Source: Flabesymbios commensalis
Lineage: Eukaryota; Annelida; Polychaeta; Terebellida; Flabelligeridae
NCBI GenBank assembly: GCA_964017125.1
Contig: CAXHKU010000928.1
Location: 124,001-188,000, forward strand
DNA: 64,000 nucleotides
Direction of reading: 5' to 3'
Below are positions 20,930 through 32,880 of the stretch, in pieces (position 1 is the stretch's first letter; every line of letters starts with the position of its first letter). The notes under the pieces are model-generated. The model was not told the origin of the DNA, did not search any database, and saw only the letters and a list, made by a program, of their open reading frames with translations. The position numbers and the translations under genes are program-made.

Positions 20930-21130
20930 CTATAAGTTATCTCATTTCAATTTTCACCCGCTTGAAGTTGTGTCTCGCTACCGCGACCCACAACTTCAAA
21001 TGGGTGAAAATTACTTATATTTGATACATTTGCAAATTTTGATGATTAAATACTGATTTGGTTCAAAATAACTGTGCCTTAACCTGCTAATAAAACAGAA
21101 TAAAAATATCATAGTCGTGCTGAGGGGTTA
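20930..21130. mobile_element. Family B MITE
   Basis: TTTTCACCCGCTTGAAGTTG hairpin with core complement CGCTACCGCG, then the long-form flank to GCTGAGGGGTTAA. Confidence 0.7.
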
Positions 21131-21362
21131 ACCTTTACAGCGTACGCGGGGATAGAATTTAGTCGACAGAATCTGACGTCTGACGAAAGTCGATCCCCGC
21201 ACTGTAAGAGTAAAAATATTTCTAATGGCCGTACACCCCTAACATAGGTATTCAAATGAATCAGAAAGAGCTAACTAAGACATTTGTGATGATTGCAAAT
21301 TGAAAAAAACCATTTGGTTGCGATGTTTTTTTTACAAATTAATTCAGCACTTTAAGGGTTGA
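21128..21362. mobile_element. Family A MITE, contracted core
   Basis: TTAACCTTTACAGCGTACGC and CGATCCCCGCACTGTAAGAG around a shortened GACGTC core, then the standard flank to GCACTTTAAGGGTT. Confidence 0.75.
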
Positions 21363-21659
21363 AGGATTACTGGACATTTACACCCTGCTTGTATGATGTA
21401 TGTATGAATATGCGACAGTGTGATATTTAATATATTATTAAGAATAACTAGCCATAGAATTCAAGTGGGCATCTCTTTTCAATATAACTTATTATCAATA
21501 TTACACATATTAATTTTTTTTTTAATTATTTCTACCTGATCTGGAGGTGGCTGTTTGGGAGCCACTTGACGCCCTTGTTTCACTTGTTGCTGTAAATATA
21601 AACAAACATAAATATAATGATCTTAAATCAAACAGCAGACTCATAGTCTGTGCACAACA

Positions 21660-21835
21660 TGGTTGGGGTACCGTCGATTGTAATCATATTCGCCTATTTC
21701 GATTTTTAATCGATTACATTGTAATCATAATCGAAATCGTAAGATTTTTGAAAATCGTGTAATCGTAGTTATCATCGTAATCGAAAAAAAAATATTAGCT
21801 GTAATCGTAATCGCAATCGTAATCACTTTCAAGCA
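21660..21835. repeat. Degenerate TAATCG/CGATTA simple repeat
   Basis: Irregular runs of GTAATCGTAATCG with A/T interruptions. Confidence 0.7.
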
Positions 21836-21904
21836 TGACAATTTGTGGAACAAACGAGTTTTACTTCAAATTGCACATTTTGTAGCCTAAGTATTTTATA
21901 CTAT

Positions 21905-21985
21905 CTTCAAGTTGGATCGCGGTAGCGAGACACAATTTTAAGAGGACAACAATTTAAATTGTATAACCTAACTCTTTAGGGTTAA
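21905..21985. mobile_element. Family B MITE fragment
   Basis: TTCAAGTTGGATCGCGGTAG with CGAGACACAATTTTAAG and TTAGGGTTAA. Confidence 0.5.
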
Positions 21986-22199
21986 TATTTAACTATGACT
22001 GAAATAGCTACATACCTCAGGTGGTGTTGATGTTTCTGTCACCGTTTTTTGCTGCTGGTGAGGTTTTGTCTCTTTACGACTCTGAAACAATCAAATACAA
22101 TTATTTATGATTAATTAACACCTCTGTGATCAGTTGTTAACCCTCCTAGCGCGGGGACCGTCTTCAAGTGGTTGAAAAATTATATTTTATTATGTAGCG

Positions 22200-22390
22200 C
22201 TTTAACCCTTTCAGCACGGGGATCGACTTTAGGCGTCAGAATCTGGCGTCTATAGACGTCAGATTCTGAGGCCTAAAGCCAATCCCCGCGCTGTAAGAGT
22301 TAAATATTTATAATAGCCGTAGAACCATAACATAGGTATTCAAATGAAGCGGAAAAACATAACTAAGACATTTATGATGATTTAATTAAA
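22200..22390. mobile_element. Family A MITE cut by a SINE
   Basis: TTTAACCCTTTCAGCACGGG, a complete core with GGCGTC variants, CAATCCCCGCGCTG and flank. The element's 3' end is interrupted by the SINE at 22395. Confidence 0.75.
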
Positions 22391-22394
22391 AAAA

Positions 22395-22570
22395 AAATTA
22401 AATGAAATGAAATGAATGGGGCTTTAGCACATAAAGGCTAAATTAGGCCAGGAGAACCTCCTGAGGATGGTGAGATGATTGAGATAACACTGTCCTCCAG
22501 ACACAGGATTAGAAATTCGAGCCCTGGCGGTCTGAGGCCGAGCACGCTACCTCTAGGTCACGGTCTCCGA
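22395..22570 (-). mobile_element. Dimeric SINE, truncated copy
   Basis: Tail AAATGAAATGAAATGAATGG to second tRNA-like unit GCGGTCTGAGGCCGAGCACG, ending at CACGGTCTCCG. Confidence 0.8.
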
Positions 22571-22639
22571 TTTCTAATTATTGACAACCATGTCAAAAAT
22601 AGGAAATACGGGAATTTCGTCTCTATATCTGTATATATA

Positions 22640-22838
22640 GCTTAACTGGTAAATGTGCTTTAAGTTGTGTCTCGCTACCGCGACCCACAACTTCAAGCGA
22701 GTGAAAATTACTCTTAATTATACAATTAGGTTCAAAACATTTGTCAATGTAACATTTTTAATTCTTATTCCTCCTTCAAATTTTCTCGTCTGAAAGTCAA
22801 ATAAAAAGACTGAAAAACGATGATAATCGTGCTTAACC
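22640..22838. mobile_element. Family B MITE, partial
   Basis: TTTAAGTTGTGTCTCGCTAC, CGCGACCCACAACTTCAAGC and the long-form flank, with the left end lost. Confidence 0.6.
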
Positions 22839-23092
22839 TTTTAACCGCCGGTGCCGAATCTAATTATTCGGGTTTTCATTTTTTATTAGCACATTAGCCT
22901 AAGTACCACATTTTAAATATCTTAAAGATAAAATGTGACATCAACTATGCAGCAAGATTTGAAAAGAGTTGACCTCTATTTTGTCAAATCTGAATAATTT
23001 GCACTCACTTAAAGTTGTGGATCGCGTCAGCGAGACACAACTTCCAAGTGGGTGAAAATTCAAATTGAATAATTTGGCGGTTAAATGGTTAA
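22838..23092. mobile_element. Family B MITE, near full length
   Basis: TTAACCTTTTAACCGCCGGT left end, TTTGGCGGTTAAATGGTTAA right end, GCGTCAGCGA core. The same layout as 51374-51616. Confidence 0.75.
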
Positions 23093-23520
23093 AGTAAAAG
23101 TCCCACTTTAAATATGTCATTTTTGCGTTGCATGCTTTTCGCTAATTACTCGCGCAATTTTTATCCGATTGTCATGAAATTTGGCAAGTGTTATTTTCTA
23201 GTCTTACAGCAACATCCCTGAAAATATTGTGTAGTTTAAAAGTTCGTCCATTTGACATGTAGTAATTTTTAATTATGACGCTCCTCTATAATCCCCATTG
23301 ATTTCATTCGCTTTTATCTCGAAATTCTACTACATGTCAAATGGTCTAACTTTTGAACTACACACACAAATTTCACGAATATTTCAGGGTAAGCGCCGGA
23401 ATACTTGCAAAGATTGCTTGCAAAATTTCATGGAAATTGATCAAGAATTAAGTGAAAAATCAGCGGAAAACACCCAGCGCTGGTGGAAGTTGACTGCAAC
23501 TATAGTGGTGTAAGGGTTTT
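23093..23520. mobile_element. Foldback element
   Basis: Inverted segments (GTCCATTTGACATGTAGTA against TACTACATGTCAAATGGTC) with matching flanks (AAAAGTT against AACTTTT) face each other around about 80 bp. Confidence 0.5.
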
Positions 23521-23756
23521 AACCCTTTCAATGCGGGGACCGTCTTTATACGTCAGAATCTGACGTCTATAGACGTCAGATTCTGACGTATACGGACGGT
23601 CCCCGCACTGAAAGGGTTAACATTTATATAGAGGCAGTAGACCCATAACATAGGTCTTCAAATGAACCGTTAACAGCTAATTATATAAGGCATTTATGAT
23701 GATTTCAAATTGAATATAACCCCTTAGTCTCCATGGTTTAAACAAAAATAATTTGG
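23518..23756. mobile_element. Family A MITE, variant arms
   Basis: GCGGGGACCGTCTTTATACG faces CGTATACGGACGGTCCCCGC. Both arms carry the same departure from the usual GATCGACTTTAGACG. Confidence 0.85.
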
Positions 23757-23960
23757 AGGAGTGAGTTTCCTCACAATTCCCGACTTGTGGTGGATGAAGA
23801 TGATTTTATGGGGTTTAAAAATTACAGTAAATTGCAATTAATTGGGCAACCAGTTTCATGGATATTTTCGTTCTAAAACCCTTAGTTATAGTGAAATTTA
23901 GTCTGTTTTCAGGGATGTAAAATGATGCTTTAATGCATCGTGAGGGCTTAAAGGGTTAAT
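23757..23960. mobile_element. Family C MITE, left-truncated
   Basis: GACTTGTGGTGGATGAAGAT and GATGCTTTAATGCATCGTGA to GGGCTTAAAGGGTTAA. Confidence 0.65.
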
Positions 23961-23984
23961 AAACAGGTGAACAGTGGCCCTTTA

Positions 23985-25110
23985 TATGACAATCGGCAGC
24001 ATTGTATTATCCCAGGTGTTCGTTACATTGATTTCTATTCTGAACAATTAATCTACTTAATCAGTTTCAGTCGTTTATTTTCACCTATCAATAATAATTA
24101 TAATATATATTATTTGACGGATATCATTCCTTAGAACGTTGACCATGCTGCGCATGCGGGTGGACCTATAACATGTGCGCAGCAAATCGTGATGACCGAC
24201 CTACTTTAATCTCCTTGACAAAATTACAAGTAAAAAAGTAACATACCCACGAAATACCAGGTTTCATCAATCGCGATTAGGCCTACTATAACATGGGATA
24301 CAAACGGGGAACAGCGCACCCAGGATCTCCCCCCCCCCTCCCCCATAGGTAAGAGGGTGCGAACTCACAATCACTGAAAGTTATATCAGCGCACGGACCT
24401 CATCAACATGACGATGCAGTTGAATTGTCCAAAATTGACTCTTAACATTGTATTTTAAACTCAAAATTGGTGTCCCGAACTTCTGTTTACTCGCTGAGAA
24501 GAATTTATGAATATCATTGCGCCCCTTTCAGATATGAAACGGTGTATCTGCCATTTTGTAAAGTGGCAGGGCCTACACACTTTCATGTTTCATTTGACCA
24601 GGCATGGTGGCTGCCGGTTTTTATTATTTTAATAAATTATAATTACCATGTATACTATGTTTCATGTATGGTTTGCTGAATCAATCAAATAAAATCAAAT
24701 GAAATAGAAAAATGTCCAATGGAACGATTGTTTCTGCTTAAATTAACCCCTAAAGCACGAATCACAACTATAGTCGTGTTTAATTTGTTTCAGGCTTCTG
24801 AGCCGATAAAATAACTGTTATTGGGAATGAAATGAGTGTTTAAACATCAAAATTTGAAAATATTTAGTCTCAATTTAAACAAATATGACTAATTTTCACT
24901 CACATGAAGTTGTGGGTCGCGGTAGCGAGACACAACTTCATGTGAGTGAAAATTATTTAATTTAATTATTTATTTCTTAAATTATTGAATCTATCGCTTT
25001 ATGGGTTAAAAGCAAAGTGTGGGATATCAGCCAAATTTAATTCAACCCCCCCCCCCTCATTTCTCTGAGTTCTTGATCCGCCAATTAAAACAAATTCACT
25101 AACTTACAGG
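23985..25110. repeat. Segmental duplication, copy 1
   Basis: Aligns in order with 26210-27430: ATTGATTTCTATT, CAGTCGTTTATTTTCAC, ATTATTTGACGGA, TTGACCATGCTGCGCA, GCAAATCGTGA, the family B element and the C-rich AGCCAAATTTAATTCA segment. A 200-bp segment at about 24520-24735 is unique to this copy. Confidence 0.75.
24745..25010. mobile_element. Family B long-form MITE
   Basis: TTAACCCCTAAAGCACGAAT to TCGCTTTATGGGTTAA, with a CACATGAAGTTGTGGGTCG hairpin and GCGGTAGCGA core. Part of the duplicated segment. Confidence 0.75.
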
Positions 25111-25254
25111 TCATTATTATTGGCTGTACATAGTTTTTCACTATGATGATTACTGTTATCCATGAGACAGGACATCCAGCATTATTAAAGATCCATACAA
25201 CTGTCAAATGTGCATGTGTTAGACGGTCAAGTGTAGGCCCACATTAGCCTATAG

Positions 25255-25645
25255 AGTAAAGGTAAAGGTGCAGGTTTTTTATAGTCTGATATCAAGTCTG
25301 AAGACCTATCATCGGACTTTACATTTTACCCCCTGGTCACTGGACCTGTTCATTCATGTGCCATTTCAACTCCCCGGGGAGCATACAGTCCTGCAGCCGT
25401 TTCGGCGCATTGAACTTATCGTACACATTGCCATCTCTGTCCTACCAGGTACTCATTTTCACTTGAGTCAAGTGAAGCATTTGAGGGTGAAGTGTATTGC
25501 CCAAGGACACACCATCTTAACAATGTCCTATAAGATTGAAAGGGGAGAAACATGTTATTTCTCTGAAAATCCTGCACCTAGCACGGCAGGCAGCGACATC
25601 GGCAGAGCGCTGCACTCTAACCATTGCGCCATGTCCCTATCTTCA
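25255..25645 (-). mobile_element. SINE family S, fullest copy
   Basis: Head on the minus strand (GATAGGGACATGGCGCAATG, A-box-like), then a body of about 300 bp shared with 12915-13265. The 136-residue open frame across it is not a gene. Confidence 0.8.
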
Positions 25646-26837
25646 GGACACTTTGACGGCATTAATATCAGGGACTGAACTGATTACAAGATACTACTCC
25701 AACCAGAAATTGGCCCAATGCTGTTTTATTGTTAGAACAACGTCTGCGACATTAGCCGACTTTAAACCGACATCTGGTGAGTGTGTTATGTTGGCTGGGA
25801 AAGCTCTTACTGTCAATATGCTTGGGGTCAACTGTTTCCAGACCTCCACGATAACAAATTTGTAACTCATTTTTTAACACATCAAGTATATAGAGTTTAT
25901 ATGATTTGGGAACTTGCTCTTAATGCGGCGATGGGTATGAAACGCATATAATATTATTTTCTTGGCTGATAACTGTGGATGTGGGGTTATATGTCATTGT
26001 GGAATGTCCAGAGGCCACTGTATTTTGACAGTTGACTACACCTTTAATGTATCTCACACCACCCCGATATTGAAACAATCTCGATCACTATGTAGGCCTA
26101 GGCCCCTACAGTTTTTATCTAACAGTCACATACATGCTGTTCTCTATAACTCTGACCTGTATGTCAAACCTCTTATACGTTTTAGATTACGCTCTCAAAA
26201 TACATGACAATGGGCAACATTGCCCCAGGTGTTCATGTAATCTGTGTACATTGATTTCTATTTAATCACCTCAGTCGTTTATTTTCACTGATCAATAATA
26301 TTCCTAATTATTATATATTATTTGACGGACCCAATTCCTTGAAATGTTGACCATGCTGCGCAGGCGGGTGGGCCTACAACGTGTGCTCAGCAAATCGTGA
26401 CGACCCAGCTACTCTAATATCCTTGACAAAATAACAAAAAAAGGTTATATGCGTACCCACAAAATCCCAGGTGTGATCTATCGCGATAACTATAACCAGA
26501 TAACACGGGATCCAAACGGGGGACAACGTAGCCGCAGTGGCTGAAACAGGTTTCAGCCACAGATTGACCGCATACAAAATCGTGAGACATTTCTTTGGAC
26601 TGTCATATTGTAACATATCGGGGAGTAATCAGGTCAAAAATAGGTTTTTTAGAATCAGTAATATTTCAGTTCCAAGCCCGCATGCTCAGCTCAGAGTTAT
26701 GGACATTTTGCGGACCTTGGGGTCGGGATTACTCTCAGTCACCGCCATGTTGGATTTTTCGGGTAAAGCAAATACATCCATACACGGCCTCGGAGGGGAC
26801 GACACGGCAAGGGACAACGCACCCAAGAGGCCATTAC

Positions 26838-27025
26838 CCCTTACAACGCTGGAATATTTTTGTATAAACCATAGAAACAAAAGGGTTTTTCAATTTGAAA
26901 TCATCATAAATGTCTTAGTTAGCTCTTTCCGCTTTATTTTATTACCTATGTTATGGGTCTACGGCTATTATAAATATTTTAATTCTTTCAGTGCGGGGAT
27001 CGACTTTAGACGTCAGAATCTGAAA
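26838..27025. mobile_element. Family A MITE, left half
   Basis: ACAACGCTGGAATATTTTTG through the flank to GATCGACTTTAGACGTCAG, then broken off at the centre of the palindrome. Confidence 0.75.
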
Positions 27026-27104
27026 GTCCAAACATGACTCTTGAACATTTTATTTTAAACACTTGTTTATTAGCTGAGGATAATTTGTAAATATCATTGT
27101 TTTA

Positions 27105-27342
27105 CGCCTAAATTAACTTAAAGCGCGAATCACGACTATGTTTTTAGTTTGTTTTAGGTTTTTAAAATATCTGTTATTGGGAATGAAATGAGTGTTTAAA
27201 CATCAAGATTTGCAATTGTTTAGTGTCAAATTAAGCAAATATGACTTTCTTTCAACCACTTGAAGTTGTGGATCGCGGTAGCGAGACACAACTTATTGTG
27301 GGTGAAAATTTAAATTCTTTAATTCAGCGCTTTATGGGTTAA
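27105..27342. mobile_element. Family B long-form MITE
   Basis: CACTTGAAGTTGTGGATCG, GCGGTAGCGA core, GCGCTTTATGGGTTAA end. Duplicate of 24745-25010. Confidence 0.7.
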
Positions 27343-27511
27343 CCCCAAAGTGTGGGGCATCAGCCAAATTTAATTCAGACACCCTCCCCCCTCCTCTACC
27401 TGAGTTCTTGATTCGCCCCCACATCAATGTGCACAGTTCTTCACTAGGCCTATTATGACGATTATAATTTTCCGTGAGACAGATTCAACTAACTAATAGC
27501 GTATCACAGCA

Positions 27512-27735
27512 ATCCCAGATGTTGGAACAATATTGGCCTAATGTTGGCCCAACGTTACAGACGGTAGTCAAGCATTTACCATACAGACAGAAAGGAAGTC
27601 ATTACAGATTTATTTGTCATAGAATGGGAGAGATATAGGCTATGTACATATATATAAACAGGATTGTTAGCTTGTTAAAAATCATGCGACAATATACATG
27701 GTATGACTCAACATAACTAAAATCATGTTACCATT
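27512..27735. repeat. Family D fragment and LINE-tail-like repeat copy 2
   Basis: 27512-27575 has ATGTTGGCCCAACGTTACAG. 27580-27735 (CAGACAGAAAGG, TTTATTTGTCATA, ATACATGGTAT) matches 15155-15375. Confidence 0.45.
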
Positions 27736-28063
27736 CAACCAATTAATACCAAAGTTTTATATTTTGGTGATTGAGCCGGATTAGAATCCGGATTCAGATC
27801 ATTTTTTTGGGGGGTGTGCAGTCTCTGACTAACTGACTGTCTAGTTTATTTATGCTTTATAATACTATGTGGGGCATGACCATACACTAATAAAAATGTT
27901 ACGTTACGTATACATTATGTTTGAGGGCGAGATTTTTGAAAAAAATAGAAATATTGGAATAAATTTGTGTTTTGAAATGGAAACTCGTAAACATACCATC
28001 GCGTGCGTTTACCACTATTATTGAGAGAGATTACAGCATGTAGCATACTGTACCCGAGCTTGT

Positions 28064-28220
28064 TAACTCTTTCAGCGCGGGGACCGACTTTAGACGTCAG
28101 AATCTGACGTCTGTAGACGTCAGAATCTGACGTCTGTAGACGTCAGAATCTGACGTCTAAAGTCGATCATCGCACTTAAAGAGTCAAACATTTATAATGA
28201 CCGTAGATTCATAACATATC
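28064..28220. mobile_element. Family A MITE with tripled core word
   Basis: GCGCGGGGACCGACTTTAG, then GACGTCAGAATCTGACGTC three times in a row, then TAAAGTCGATCATCGCACT. Confidence 0.8.
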
Positions 28221-28559
28221 GGTCATTTGCTGGGTTCTCATGAGTTAACTCATGCCCTGCTGAATTGTTGCTGTTTTATTTTCAATCATTTCCAGCTTCA
28301 AATGACTGGTGGGAACTACTAGTAATAGACAGGGATATATCCTAACCAATCTAATAAACATGTCTGACAAACTTTTCTCAACGGTTTCTATTGTATTTTT
28401 TCCCGTAGATTTCAAATCTGCCGGATACCATTCAAGATTTTGCATATTTAATTAGCTAATTTGCATATTTTCAAAATGGCCGCCGAAAAAAAGTAATCAG
28501 CTATCAATACAGTTTCGGCAATCCTAGAAATGTTTTTTTTTGCCGACAATATTAATTTT

Positions 28560-28800
28560 GGGGTCATTGGAAGGTCATAGGTCACGTGACCATTGAAATA
28601 CAATATCCAACATTCACGTTTTAGCAAAAAGTGTACAACTTGACCTTTTTTGGATAAAATGATGATTTGAATGCCTGCTAATATATAATTTCAAAGTGTT
28701 ACATACTCATGTATATAATCTTATGTTATTTGTGTATGTTATCCAACTGGTATTAATATTGTATCTTGTACACTGAATAAACTGAATTGAATTGAAAAAC
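28560..28800 (+). mobile_element. LINE 3' end-like sequence
   Basis: Ends TTGTATCTTGTACACTGAAT then AATAAACTGAATTGAATTGAA, the short-repeat terminus typical of CR1/L2-group LINEs. The body is not recognised. Confidence 0.4.
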
Positions 28801-29116
28801 AATTAATAATAATGAATTTATATTTATTCAGGGTAGACTCATAAGTGAAAACACTATTTTACATAAGACTATGTAACATGCTATGTAACATACACTGACT
28901 GTGTAACATGTTATGTCGAATTGTAAAAGTATAATATTGAGATAAACTTGGCAGGAAAAAAACCACATTAATCTGAGTTTTTTAAAAATAGCTTTAATAA
29001 TCATTCTATTTATTTGACTAACTGATCATCTACCACGAATAATTATTCATTTCTGTGATATTATTTGCTTAAAAATGAGCTTGGAACCGCGTAGGCTCTA
29101 TATATTGGCGTAGGGT

Positions 29117-29337
29117 TAACCCTTTCAAGCTTGAATATACCATGAAAATATCATCCACTACAAGCCGCAAATTGCTGTCGCAATTCTCGGCTTGTAGTGG
29201 GTGATTTGGAAGTGGTTGACAAATAAAAAATATCGTTATTATTGAAACATTCCCATGACAATGTATGTATTAGAACCCCTAGGGACAGGAAATTAAGTCA
29301 TTCTTCCCAGATGCAAATAATGCATCATGAGGGTTTA
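29117..29337. mobile_element. Family C MITE
   Basis: TTAACCCTTTCAAGCTTGAA left end, a hairpin CATCCACTACAAGCCG ... CGGCTTGTAGTGGGTG with core complement TTGCTGTCGCAATTC, and AATGCATCATGAGGGTTTAA right end. Confidence 0.75.
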
Positions 29338-29577
29338 ACCATTACAGCACGGGGAACATCTTTATACAACCAATTCTGACGTCTACAGACTATACGTCAG
29401 ATTCTGACGTCTATAGACGGTCCCCGCAATGAAGGCATTGAGAAATATATAATGGGCGTAGACCACTAACATATGTATTCGAATGAAGCGGAAAGACATT
29501 TATGATGATATCAAATTGAAAAAACCCCTTTGATCTCCGTGGATTATACAAAATAAATCGTCGTTGTAAGGATTAGA
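29335..29577. mobile_element. Family A MITE, rearranged core
   Basis: TTTAACCATTACAGCACGGG and GACGGTCCCCGCAATGAAGG with shuffled GACGTC words between, then the standard flank. Confidence 0.7.
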
Positions 29578-29754
29578 TTAAAGGGACTATAGTACTACCT
29601 GGGCTTCCTTCTGTCTACATGTGATTCATTGATGCCCCTTATCTGGCTGACTGGAAGGTGTCTCATTTAGATAATACTAGATAGCATGCCGCTCACAATA
29701 TGTTCGCTCCTATAGACTGGTTGACTAATAAAACAGATTAAAAACAACAATGTA

Positions 29755-29935
29755 GTAACCCTCGTCTTGCTGATCACGACTATTGTCGTTTTTAATCTGT
29801 TATTGGGAATGAAATATGTGTCTAAACATCACGATTTGCGAGTAATTTTCAGCCACTTGAGGTTGTGGATCGCGGTAGCGAGACACAAGCTCAAGTCGTT
29901 GAAAATTTAAATAAATTAACCACCATTGGTTTAAC
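29755..29935. mobile_element. Family B MITE, worn
   Basis: CCACTTGAGGTTGTGGATCG, GCGGTAGCGA, CACAAGCTCAAGTCGTTG. Both arms carry the G/C change (GAGGTTG and AAGCTC partly paired). Confidence 0.6.
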
Positions 29936-30287
29936 AGTTTACTGGAAAGCCTTCCAATAGGTTAAATTAAAACGTCAATTGGCCAGCCTCTGGGTCAACT
30001 CCTATGATTGTGCAAAATATGAAGTTGGTCCATCAACGGCAATGTGGTCAGTATAACCTTTTACTTACGTTTTTTATTAATGGATGTTGAAATAAATAGT
30101 TACCGAATCTCTCAATAATTTTCCAAACAATGGGCCTATACTGTTACAGAAGCAGAAATTTAGCCTACTGGAGACACTGTTTTACATGGCCTCAAGAATA
30201 CATTATTTGTACAGCAGTCAATAAAGACAACAACAATATAGAATTAAATATTTCAAGGTGAAAGGTTATGGAAACTTAATACTAAAG
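29936..30287. other. No recognised feature
   Basis: Ordinary AT-rich sequence. Confidence 0.4.
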
Positions 30288-31205
30288 TTTTACTGTATAG
30301 AGCCCTACCCCATTAGCCCTTTACTGTATAGACCCCTACCCCAGTAGCCCTTTACTGTATACACCCCTACCCCAGTAGCCCTTTACTGTGTAGACCCCTA
30401 CCCCATTAGCCCTTTACTGTATACACCCCTACCCCAGTAGCCCTTTACTGTATAGACCCCTACCCCAGTAGCCCTTTAGTGTATAGACCCCTACCCCATT
30501 AGCCCTTTACTGTATAGACCCCTACCCCAGTAGCCCTTTAGTGTATAGACCCCTACCCCATTAGCCCTTTACTGTATAGACCCCTACCCCATCAGCCCTT
30601 TACTGTATAGACCCCTACCCCAGTAGCCCTTTAGTGTATAGACCCCTACCCCATTAGCCCTTTACTGTATAGACCCCTACCCCAGTAGCCCTTTACTGTA
30701 TAGACCCCTACCCCATTAGCCCTTTACTGTATAGACCCCTACCCCAGTAGCCCTTTACTGTATAGACCCCTACCCTATCAGCCCTTTACTGTATAGACCC
30801 TTACCCCAGTAGCCCTTTAGTGTATAGACCCCTACCCCATCAGCCCTTTACTGTATAGACCCCTACCCCAGTAGCCCTTTACTGTATACACCCCTACTCC
30901 ATCAGCCCTTTACTGTATAGACCCCTACCCCAGTAGCCCTTTACTGTATAGACCCCTACCCCAGTAGCCCTTTACTGTATACACCCCTACCCCATCAGCC
31001 CTTTACTGTATAGACCCCTACCCCAGTAGCCCTTTACTGTATAGACCCCTACCCCAGTAGCCCTTTAGTGTATAGACCCCTACCCCATCAGCCCTTTACT
31101 GTATAGACCCCTACCCCAGTAGCCCTTTACTGTATACACCCCTACCCCATCAGCCCTTTACTGTATAGACCCCTACCCCAGTAGCCCTTTAGTGTATAGA
31201 CCCCT
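30288..31205. repeat. 31-bp minisatellite, about 29 copies
   Basis: Unit CCCTTTACTGTATAGACCCC plus TACCCCAGTAG. The last bases alternate between CAGTAG, CATTAG and CATCAG, and TATAGA alternates with TATACA, giving a variant pattern along the array. Confidence 0.95.
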
Positions 31206-31255
31206 GGATCATTCATGTCAATCATAAACTTAAATTGACTAGTCAGCTCTAGCGG

Positions 31256-31494
31256 CTAACCCTTTAAGCCCTCACGATGCATTAAAGCATCATTTTACAT
31301 CCCTGCAAACAGACCTAATTTTCCTACAACAAAGGGTTTTAGAACGAAACTGTTTTTCCAATATGCGGCAATTTTCTTAATTTTTCCATCCACCTCAAGT
31401 CATCTTCATCCACTGCAAGTCGAGAATTGCGACAGCAATTCGCGGCTTGTAGAGGACGAAGATGACAATGGTTAATTCAGGCTTGAAAGGGTTA
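31256..31494. mobile_element. Family C MITE (inverted relative to 29117)
   Basis: CTAACCCTTTAAGCCCTCAC, GATGCATTAAAGCATC, hairpin around GCGACAGCAA, and CAGGCTTGAAAGGGTTAA. Confidence 0.8.
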
Positions 31495-31532
31495 AGACCC
31501 CTTTTCCCATCTATTCATCACATGGCATAGAT

Positions 31533-31815
31533 TAACCCTTGAGGTGCTGAAATATTTTATATAAACCATGGAGACCAAAGAGTTTTTCAATTTGAAATTA
31601 TCATAAATGTCTTAGTCAGCTCCTTCATTTTCTTTTGAATACCTATGTTATGGGTCTACGGCCAATATGAAATGTTAATTGTTACAGAGCGGGGATCAAC
31701 TTTAGACGTCAGAATCTCACGTCTATATACGTCAGTTTTTGATGTCTAAAGTCCGCTCTGCAAAGGTTAAGCATTTATTATGGCCGTAGATCCATAAGAT
31801 AGTAAAAGGGTTAAG
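31533..31815. mobile_element. Family A MITE, full form
   Basis: TTAACCCTTGAGGTGCTG to AGTAAAAGGGTTAA, with a palindrome core at about 31688-31765. Confidence 0.75.
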
Positions 31816-31974
31816 TAAAATACATACAAAAGAAAGTGGTACAATTCATCCAAATAAAATTCAGAGCTTTTCAGTGAGAAATTATACTTATATATTTTTC
31901 TTCACCTTGAGATGGGAATCTAAGGTGAAGAAAAAGGAGAAGAAATGTATATTCATTATTATCCCTTATCCTGC

Positions 31975-32340
31975 TAAATTAAATAATTACAATTTTCATT
32001 AGTTTTCAGCCACTTGAAGTTGTGTCTCACTACCGCGATTCACAACTTCAAGCGGCTGAAAACTACTCAGATTTGTTTAATTTGACACTAAGGATTTGAA
32101 AATATTGATGTTTAACCCTTTCACCGTGGGTGGCGCCAAAAGGCGACCACCTGGCAGACCGCGGATGCGACATCAGTAATTACTGTTTTTAATGAAAAAA
32201 TTAATTAATTCAGCCTTCAGGCATTTTATGACGTTATAATTCAGCAGGCAAAGGGTTAAACACTCATTTCATTCCCAATAACAGTGATTTAATTTAACTG
32301 ATTAAAACGATCATCATCAGCAGGCAAAGGGTTAAATATA
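31975..32340. mobile_element. Family B MITE interrupted by a second MITE
   Basis: Hairpin CAGCCACTTGAAGTTGTG ... CACAACTTCAAGCGGCTG. Its GATGTTTAA|ACACTCATTT flank is split at 32115 and resumes at 32260. Confidence 0.8.
32116..32255. mobile_element. 140-bp TTAA-flanked MITE nested in family B
   Basis: CCCTTTCACCGTGGG left end and CAGCAGGCAAAGGG right end, flanked on both sides by TTAA (32112-32115 and 32256-32259). The uninterrupted site GATGTTTAAACAC exists in the copy at 24745-25010, so TTAA is the duplicated target, as for piggyBac transposons. Confidence 0.8.
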
Positions 32341-32880
32341 CAGTATAATCCATCACAATGAATACGCTTTCAGCTTTTATTTAAAATATGTTCTGTACAT
32401 ATTGCGTAGCAAAATGCTATGCAATTCTGCCCATTTGCTAATCAAATTTGTAATTGATTAAAATATGTATACATCAATGATACAAGGATGCCTAGCAAGT
32501 TACAACTTGGAAGAGAATAATAACTTTCAAACAAATTTTGAAGCGGCCTTATCTTGTAAGTTACAACAACACTTCTCAAGGTGAATGACAATCAGATGAA
32601 ATAGCTCAGAGCTATTAGGGCTGTTAGTCATCAAGCAATTCTGATATATGATTGTATGTATGGATTTAAATATTTAAACATTTCTTACATATTTATACAC
32701 ACTGTGTCAATAAATCAAAGTTTATAAATATCATCAATATGGTTTTAAAGCATGTGTGAAATTTGTATAGGTTTTCAGCTGCATTTATGAACTTGGCATA
32801 TTTAAAATAAAATAAAAAACATTATTACATACATGGTACAATCAATCAGAATAAAGCTTTCAGTCGAGAAATTATAGTTA
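32341..32880. other. 3' region of the BTB zinc-finger gene
   Basis: AT-rich with no repeat recognised. Likely 3' UTR or downstream flank of the minus-strand gene; AATAAA on the minus strand at 32376-32381. Confidence 0.35.

Larger units (their letters stand above)
26210..27430. repeat. Segmental duplication, copy 2
   Basis: Second copy of the 23985-25110 segment. About 500 bp at 26530-27025 (including a family A fragment) is unique to it. Confidence 0.75.

Noticed and set aside
25268-25678. 136-codon open frame
   Set aside because: It lies entirely inside a SINE on the opposite strand.
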